From contig JALSJL010000202.1 of the NCBI GenBank assembly GCA_026989405.1, forward strand, positions 1 to 19,059: DNA of 19,059 nt, in the 5' to 3' direction. The position numbers and the translations under genes were made by a program. Below, in pieces: positions 15,290 through 19,059 of this stretch. This stretch comes from Marinosulfonomonas sp. (lineage in GTDB: Bacteria > Pseudomonadota > Alphaproteobacteria > Rhodobacterales > Rhodobacteraceae). The notes beneath the pieces were generated by a model. It did not search any database and was not told the DNA's origin. It saw nothing but the letters and a program-made list of their open reading frames with translations. Position 1 is the stretch's first letter. Each line of letters starts with the position of its first letter.

Positions 15290-16318
15290 ATGAGCGAGCC
15301 TGACCCCACATTGCGCCCGGCGCCCCGCCCGGAAGACGAAGACCGCGCCTTGCGACCGCAGGTGCTTGACGATTTCATCGGTCAGCAAGAGGCGCGCGCC
15401 AACCTGCGCGTGTTCATCGAAAGCGCCCGGATGCGCGGCGAAGCAATGGATCATACCTTGTTTCATGGCCCCCCCGGTCTGGGCAAGACCACGCTGGCGC
15501 AGATCATTGCGCGCGAGCTTGGCGTGAGCTATCGCATGACAAGCGGGCCGGTGCTGGCCAAAGCGGGTGATCTGGCCGCCATTCTGACCAATCTCGAGCC
15601 GCGCGATGTGTTGTTCATTGACGAAATCCATCGCCTCAACCCGGCGGTGGAAGAGGTTCTGTATCCGGCACTGGAGGACTTTGAGCTTGATCTGGTGATC
15701 GGTGAGGGCCCGGCGGCGCGCACTGTTCGCATAGAACTGCAGCCCTTCACGCTGGTGGGGGCCACAACGCGACTCGGGTTGCTGACGACGCCGCTTCGCG
15801 ACCGGTTCGGCATACCGGTTCGGTTGCAGTTTTATACCGTCGGCGAGCTGGAAGAGATCGTGGCGCGCGGGGCCCGGTTGCTGGGTATCAAGGCGGCCCC
15901 CGACGGCGTGCAGGAAATTGCCAAACGCGCCCGCGGCACGCCACGCATTGCAGGTCGATTGTTGCGCCGGGTCGTCGATTTTGCGCTGGTTGAGGGCGAC
16001 GGCTCGATCACCCGCCAGGTGGCCGATGGCGCGCTGACGCGGCTGGGTGTTGACCATCTCGGGCTGGACGGCGCCGACCGGCGTTACCTCGGGCTGATCG
16101 CCGACAACTACGCTGGCGGACCGGTCGGGATCGAGACACTTTCGGCTGCCCTTTCCGAAAGCCGCGATGCGCTTGAAGAGGTGATTGAGCCGTTCTTGCT
16201 GCAGCAGGGGCTGATCCAGCGAACGCCGCGCGGCCGAATGCTGGCGGCCAAGGCGTGGTCACATCTGGGCCTGGCGCCGCCTTCGCAGCCCGGGCAAAGC
16301 GATCTGTTTGGCAAGTGA
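15290..16318 (+). CDS. ruvB: Holliday junction branch migration ATPase RuvB
   Basis: An AAA+ motor of 342 aa that forms hexameric rings on either side of RuvA and pumps DNA through the junction. Walker A is GPPGLGKT (60-67) and Walker B is LFIDEIH (D111, E112). The family-specific loop GATTRLGLLTTPLRDRFGIP carries sensor 1 and the arginine finger (R170). The C-terminal winged-helix domain ends with QRTPRGRMLAAKAWSHLGL. The N terminus (LRPQVLDDFIGQ) is typical. It starts 4 bases after the ruvA stop and is followed by an unknown gene after 44 bases. No unusual substitutions were noticed. Confidence 0.98.
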   Translation: MSEPDPTLRPAPRPEDEDRALRPQVLDDFIGQQEARANLRVFIESARMRGEAMDHTLFHGPPGLGKTTLAQIIARELGVSYRMTSGPVLAKAGDLAAILTNLEPRDVLFIDEIHRLNPAVEEVLYPALEDFELDLVIGEGPAARTVRIELQPFTLVGATTRLGLLTTPLRDRFGIPVRLQFYTVGELEEIVARGARLLGIKAAPDGVQEIAKRARGTPRIAGRLLRRVVDFALVEGDGSITRQVADGALTRLGVDHLGLDGADRRYLGLIADNYAGGPVGIETLSAALSESRDALEEVIEPFLLQQGLIQRTPRGRMLAAKAWSHLGLAPPSQPGQSDLFGK

Positions 16319-16362
16319 AGAGTTCAGGCCAGCTTCATGCAGATGGACAAGGAACGACACCA

Positions 16363-16977
16363 GTGACCCCGGACCAGATTGAGAGATATTTCAAACGCGG
16401 CGAGGATTTTGCCTTCGCACGGTGGGAGCGGCCGATCGTGCCGATGGTTCTGGGCGTCGAAGCCGAAACGCTTTCGGTGGTGAAAGGCGCGATCGAAGCG
16501 ATTGTTGCCCTTGCCGGTCACAAAATGGCCGAGACAGACCCTGAAATGGGGGCAAACCTGTATTTTTTCTTCCTGCGCAGCTGGGCCGAGTTGCGTGATG
16601 TGCCCGAACTGGAGGGGCTGGTTCCGGGGCTGGCCGGCATCATTGAGCGTTGTGAAACGGCGAACGCAAACCAGTATCGCCTGTTTCGATTTGAAGAAAA
16701 CGGCGCGATCCGGGCGGCCATCGTGTTTATCCGGATGGACCGGGAACTGTCGAGCCTGCCTGCCGATGCCCTGGCGCTTTCCCAGGCGACACAGGTCATT
16801 CTGGACTGGGGCGAAGACGCCTTCCGCACCCGCTCACCGTTGGCCGTGGCCGTAGGCCAGGCGGTGCTGCGCCCGGAGGTGGCTGACCTGATCCGCGCAG
16901 CCTATGCGCCAGAACTTCCGGCGGCCGCTTCCGACCGGTCCTTCGCGCTGCGCCTTTTTGCGCGCCTTGGGCAGTAG
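16363..16977 (+). CDS. Uncharacterised 204-aa protein downstream of ruvB
   Basis: I do not recognise a named family. The protein appears soluble, with no signal peptide and no clear membrane helix. Conspicuous segments are FARWERPIVPMVLGVE (18-33), ALAGHKMAETDPEMGANLYFFF (in part 49-70), a run ANANQYRLFRF (100-110) and a C terminus LRPEVADLIRAAYAPELPAA (169-188). Its place between ruvB and ybgC-tolQRA looks like a conserved Rhodobacterales arrangement, but I cannot link it to either function. The start is GTG 16363, with AAGGA 9 bases ahead; the open frame continues upstream into the ruvB end but that part looks non-coding. Codon use resembles its neighbours, so the gene is probably real. Confidence 0.75.
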   Translation: MTPDQIERYFKRGEDFAFARWERPIVPMVLGVEAETLSVVKGAIEAIVALAGHKMAETDPEMGANLYFFFLRSWAELRDVPELEGLVPGLAGIIERCETANANQYRLFRFEENGAIRAAIVFIRMDRELSSLPADALALSQATQVILDWGEDAFRTRSPLAVAVGQAVLRPEVADLIRAAYAPELPAAASDRSFALRLFARLGQ

Positions 16978-17046
16978 GCCCCGCCCGCGCCGTTGTGACC
17001 GGCGCCACGACACGAACAGCCCCACGCCGCCTGCAAGGATCAGGGC

Positions 17047-17211
17047 TCAGGCGATTGGAGCCGGCCCGAAGGTTTCGCGCAGGATGGCGTTTTCGTCGAT
17101 TTCTCTTCCGACAAGCCGGAATGAGATGGCAAGGGCCGGGCCGGCCAGCAAAGGCGCGGTCGAAATCACCTTGCCCACGGTCGCTTCCTGGCTTGTAGAG
17201 CTGCGCTGCAT
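17047..17211 (-). CDS. Possible small membrane protein, perhaps a decayed gene
   Basis: A 54-codon frame in the 295-base gap between the unknown gene and ybgC. It begins at ATG 17211 with AAGG 6 bases before it. Third positions are about 70% G/C by hand count, like real genes nearby. It contains a hydrophobic stretch (KVISTAPLLAGPALAISFRLV) followed by a charged segment REIDENAILRE. Past its TGA at 17049-17047 the same frame continues with another helix-like stretch, ALILAGGVGLFVSW, then RR. That suggests a two-helix protein interrupted by a stop, or chance. I do not recognise a family. The rest of this gap (16978-17046 and 17212-17272) shows no other gene. Confidence 0.3.
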   Translation of the reverse strand: MQRSSTSQEATVGKVISTAPLLAGPALAISFRLVGREIDENAILRETFGPAPIA

Positions 17212-17272
17212 TGTGCACCTTTCGACCAGTTCATCAAACTCCAGGAGAGGGTCAAGTGGCCCGGCACCAGGC

Positions 17273-17662
17273 ATGCACCAGTTCAATCTGCGCGTTTATT
17301 ATGAAGATACCGACCTTGCCGGGATCGTCTACTACGCCAACTATTTGAAATTCATCGAGCGCGCCCGAACCGAGTTCATCCGCACGCTTGGCATCGATCA
17401 GAAGGCGCTGCGCCAATCGGATGGCTTCGTGTTTGCCGTGCGTCGGGTCGAGGCGGATTACCTTTTGCCTGCGGTCTTCGACGATGAACTGCAGGTGTTG
17501 ACCCGCCCCGAAGCGATCACCGGCGCCCGCATCGTCCTGCGCCAGGTTGTGAAGCGCGACAGCGATGAACTGTTTTCGGCACTCGTGACCATCGTGGCGC
17601 TGGGCGAAAACGGCCAGCCGCAACGACTTCCGGCAAACATCCGCCTGCTTTTGCAGCAGTGA
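17273..17662 (+). CDS. ybgC: Tol-Pal system acyl-CoA thioesterase YbgC
   Basis: A hotdog-fold acyl-CoA thioesterase of 129 aa encoded at the head of tol-pal clusters and linked to phospholipid metabolism at the division site. The active-site motif YYEDTDLAGIVYYANYLKF is clear; D14 matches the catalytic D18 of E. coli YbgC, and IERARTEF follows as expected. The ATG at 17273 is where homology begins. Its immediate upstream lacks a well-spaced ribosome-binding site. A strong AGGAG at 17243 instead stands 8 bases before an out-of-frame GTG at 17256; see findings. It is followed by tolQ after 113 bases. Identification is firm. Confidence 0.94.
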   Translation: MHQFNLRVYYEDTDLAGIVYYANYLKFIERARTEFIRTLGIDQKALRQSDGFVFAVRRVEADYLLPAVFDDELQVLTRPEAITGARIVLRQVVKRDSDELFSALVTIVALGENGQPQRLPANIRLLLQQ

Positions 17663-17694
17663 GCGCGGTTTCTCGCGGTTCTGACGCGCTTGTG

Positions 17695-17723
17695 TTGGCA
17701 TTCCCCCTGTAAATCCGTTAATC
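17695..17723 (+). promoter_or_regulatory. Weak promoter-like pair in the ybgC-tolQ gap
   Basis: TTGGCA (17695-17700) and TTAATC (17718-17723) are separated by 17 bases, the right spacing for a sigma-70 promoter ahead of tolQ, but the second hexamer is poor. The same gap has an inverted repeat, AGCGCG (17662-17667) with CGCGCT (17685-17690), just after the ybgC stop. tolQ may therefore have its own promoter; this is inference. Confidence 0.25.
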
Positions 17724-17775
17724 TGCGTGTCATCAGGTGCCGCGAAAAGACGGCCCATAAAAACGAGCAGGTAAA

Positions 17776-18471
17776 ATGGAAACCGAAACCCTTGCGATGG
17801 CGCAGGAGATTGACTTCTCCATCATTGCGCTGTTCTTGCGCGCCACCCTGGTTGTGAAACTGGTCATGATCATGCTGGTCGTCGCCTCTTTCTGGTCCTG
17901 GGCGATCATATTTCAAAAGCTGATCGACTATCGCCGAGCGCGCGATGCCGCCGCGCGTTTTGACCAGGCCTTCTGGTCCGGTGAGCCACTGGACGAGTTG
18001 TATGACCAGATCGGGCCCGCGCCGGACGGGGCCTCGGAAAACGTGTTTTCGGCCGGCATGCTGGAGTGGCGGCGAAGCCATCGTGATGACGGTGAACTGA
18101 TTGCAGGTGCACAGGCGCGCATTGACCGTTCAATGGATGTTGCCATCGCAAAGGAAAGCGAAGAACTGACGCGCGGCCTGCCGTTTCTGGCAACCGTCGG
18201 CTCGACCGCGCCTTTTGTCGGTCTGTTTGGAACGGTCTGGGGGATCATGAATGCCTTTATCGAGATTGCCCAACAGCAAAGCACCAATCTTGCCGTTGTC
18301 GCCCCCGGTATCGCCGAGGCGTTGATGGCCACGGGGCTTGGGTTGTTTGCAGCCATTCCGGCTGTGGTTTTCTACAACAAGCTGTCGTCGGATGCAGATC
18401 GGATCATCTCGGGCTATGAGGCCTTCGCAGATGAGTTTGCAACCATCCTCAGCCGTCAGCTGGACAGCTGA
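17776..18471 (+). CDS. tolQ: Tol-Pal system proton channel subunit TolQ
   Basis: An inner-membrane protein of 231 aa of the TolQ/ExbB/MotA family. With TolR it forms the proton-driven motor that energises TolA for outer-membrane constriction. Three membrane helices are visible at about 24-44, 138-160 and 173-199. A long cytoplasmic loop separates the first two and carries the family-like GMLEWRRS and RIDRSMDVAIAKESEELTRGL. The pore-helix sequence FLATVGSTAPFVGLFGTVWG is characteristic, as is GIAEALMATGLGLFAAIPAVVFYN. AGCAGG lies 4 bases before the ATG. tolR begins one base after the stop. Confidence 0.97.
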   Translation: METETLAMAQEIDFSIIALFLRATLVVKLVMIMLVVASFWSWAIIFQKLIDYRRARDAAARFDQAFWSGEPLDELYDQIGPAPDGASENVFSAGMLEWRRSHRDDGELIAGAQARIDRSMDVAIAKESEELTRGLPFLATVGSTAPFVGLFGTVWGIMNAFIEIAQQQSTNLAVVAPGIAEALMATGLGLFAAIPAVVFYNKLSSDADRIISGYEAFADEFATILSRQLDS

Positions 18472-18472
18472 C

Positions 18473-18949
18473 ATGGGCGCGGGTGTCGTAAAAGAGGCGG
18501 GCAAGGGGCGGCGCAGGCGCCGCAGACGTGGCGGCAATTCCCATCTGGTCGCCGAAATCAACATCACGCCATTTGTCGATGTCATGCTTGTCCTGCTGAT
18601 CATATTCATGGTGGCCGCGCCGCTGACCACGGTTGGCGTGCCGGTGAAGTTGCCCGAAACCGCGGCAACCTCATTGGCAAATGAGCAGGAAGAGCCGTTG
18701 ACGGTGACCATCACTGCCGACGGGCGGCTGATGATCCAGACCACGCAAATCGCTCCGGATCAGTTGATCGGAAAGCTGCGGGCAATTTCCAGCGAACGCC
18801 AGAACAACAAGATTTTCCTGCGGGCTGACGGGGCCATCCCCTATGAGCAGGTCATGCAGGTCATGGGTGCGCTCAACGCCGGTGGGTTCCGCGATATCGG
18901 CCTTGTGACCGACAGTGGCGGACCGCGGCTGGACGGGCGCGACGAATAG
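18473..18949 (+). CDS. tolR: Tol-Pal system protein TolR
   Basis: A protein of 158 aa of the TolR/ExbD family. A very basic cytoplasmic N terminus with seven consecutive arginines (13-19) precedes AEINITPFVDVMLVLLIIFM. D36 is the proton-pathway aspartate equivalent to D23 of E. coli TolR. The rest is the periplasmic domain, with KLPET, IFLRADGAIPYEQV and a short tail. The ATG at 18473 lies one base after the tolQ stop, so it is certainly co-transcribed and probably coupled. tolA follows after 9 bases. Confidence 0.96.
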   Translation: MGAGVVKEAGKGRRRRRRRGGNSHLVAEINITPFVDVMLVLLIIFMVAAPLTTVGVPVKLPETAATSLANEQEEPLTVTITADGRLMIQTTQIAPDQLIGKLRAISSERQNNKIFLRADGAIPYEQVMQVMGALNAGGFRDIGLVTDSGGPRLDGRDE

Positions 18950-18958
18950 GGTCGCGGT

Positions 18959-19059
18959 GTGAATACCGGCGCATATATCTCGGGCATCGCACATGGGCTG
19001 CTGATCCTGTGGTTGCTGTTTGGCGGCTTCTTTCTGAGCAGCCGGGAACCGGAACCGGC
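18959..19059 (+). CDS. tolA: TolA N terminus (3' end cut off by the window)
   Basis: The first 33 codons of a gene starting at GTG 18959, with AGGG 7 bases before it. The translation MNTGAYISGIAHGLLILWLL begins with the Ser-His pattern of TolA membrane anchors (SGxAH) and continues as one hydrophobic helix to about residue 26. It then turns to SSREPEPEP-like residues, as in alphaproteobacterial TolA. TolA is the inner-membrane-anchored, periplasm-spanning partner of TolQR. Position after tolQ-tolR supports the call; the window ends before the long helical domain. Confidence 0.85.
   Translation, partial: MNTGAYISGIAHGLLILWLLFGGFFLSSREPEP

Noticed and set aside
14951..16057. 368-codon minus-strand frame over ruvA and ruvB
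   Set aside because: It is antisense to ruvA/ruvB with every motif of those genes intact, and its own translation has no domain-like order.
1..19059. tRNA or rRNA genes, insertion sequences, CRISPR arrays, phage genes, riboswitches
   Set aside because: I looked for cloverleaf-like segments, terminal inverted repeats with transposase, regularly spaced repeats and long structured leaders, and saw none. Gaps between genes are mostly under 250 bases.

Overview
The window is a stretch of alphaproteobacterial chromosome, most likely Rhodobacterales (Rhodobacter/Roseobacter group). This is inferred from the high G+C coding style, the ruvC-ruvA-ruvB / unknown gene / ybgC / tolQ-tolR-tolA order, a Pcs-type phosphatidylcholine synthase, the DUF484-xerC pair, a short single-domain transaldolase, a DUF1127 mini-protein and weak Shine-Dalgarno sites. 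It is almost entirely housekeeping DNA. No tRNA, rRNA, insertion sequence, phage gene or CRISPR array was seen.

Layout. Positions 1-4138 (+): the 3' 99% of ileS, a single-domain MGMT-type protein and a DMT/EamA permease, linked by stop/start overlaps. Positions 4146-7813 (-): an operon-like run read from right to left as transaldolase, DUF484 protein, XerC recombinase, phosphatidylcholine synthase and a staphylococcal-nuclease-like protein. Positions 7866-13586 (+): priA (divergent from the transaldolase), an MFS transporter, msrA, prmA and a small one-TM protein of unknown function. Positions 13676-13879 (-): a DUF1127 mini-protein, separated from its convergent neighbour by a perfect 11-bp hairpin. 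Positions 14120-16977 (+): ruvC-ruvA-ruvB and an unknown 204-aa protein. Positions 17273-19059 (+): ybgC, tolQ, tolR and the start of tolA.

Functional themes are DNA repair and replication restart (MGMT, PriA, RuvABC, XerC), envelope work (Tol, Pcs), and protein maintenance or modification (MsrA, PrmA, IleS). RuvABC would process Holliday junctions, PriA would restart forks and XerC would resolve chromosome dimers. YbgC-TolQRA is the beginning of the Tol-Pal trans-envelope machine.

I found no convincing new multi-gene system. The points most worth checking are: the xerC frame has no ATG/GTG/TTG where homology says it should begin; third-codon-position GC drops sharply inside ileS and through the MGMT gene; the MGMT-like protein has Gln where the family has its arginine finger; a LexA-box-like site and a cluster of CATGCA repeats lie ahead of ruvC; a promoter-like hexamer pair covers the longest pcs start; an out-of-frame start lies ahead of ybgC; and a possible decayed small membrane-protein gene lies in the ybgC upstream gap.
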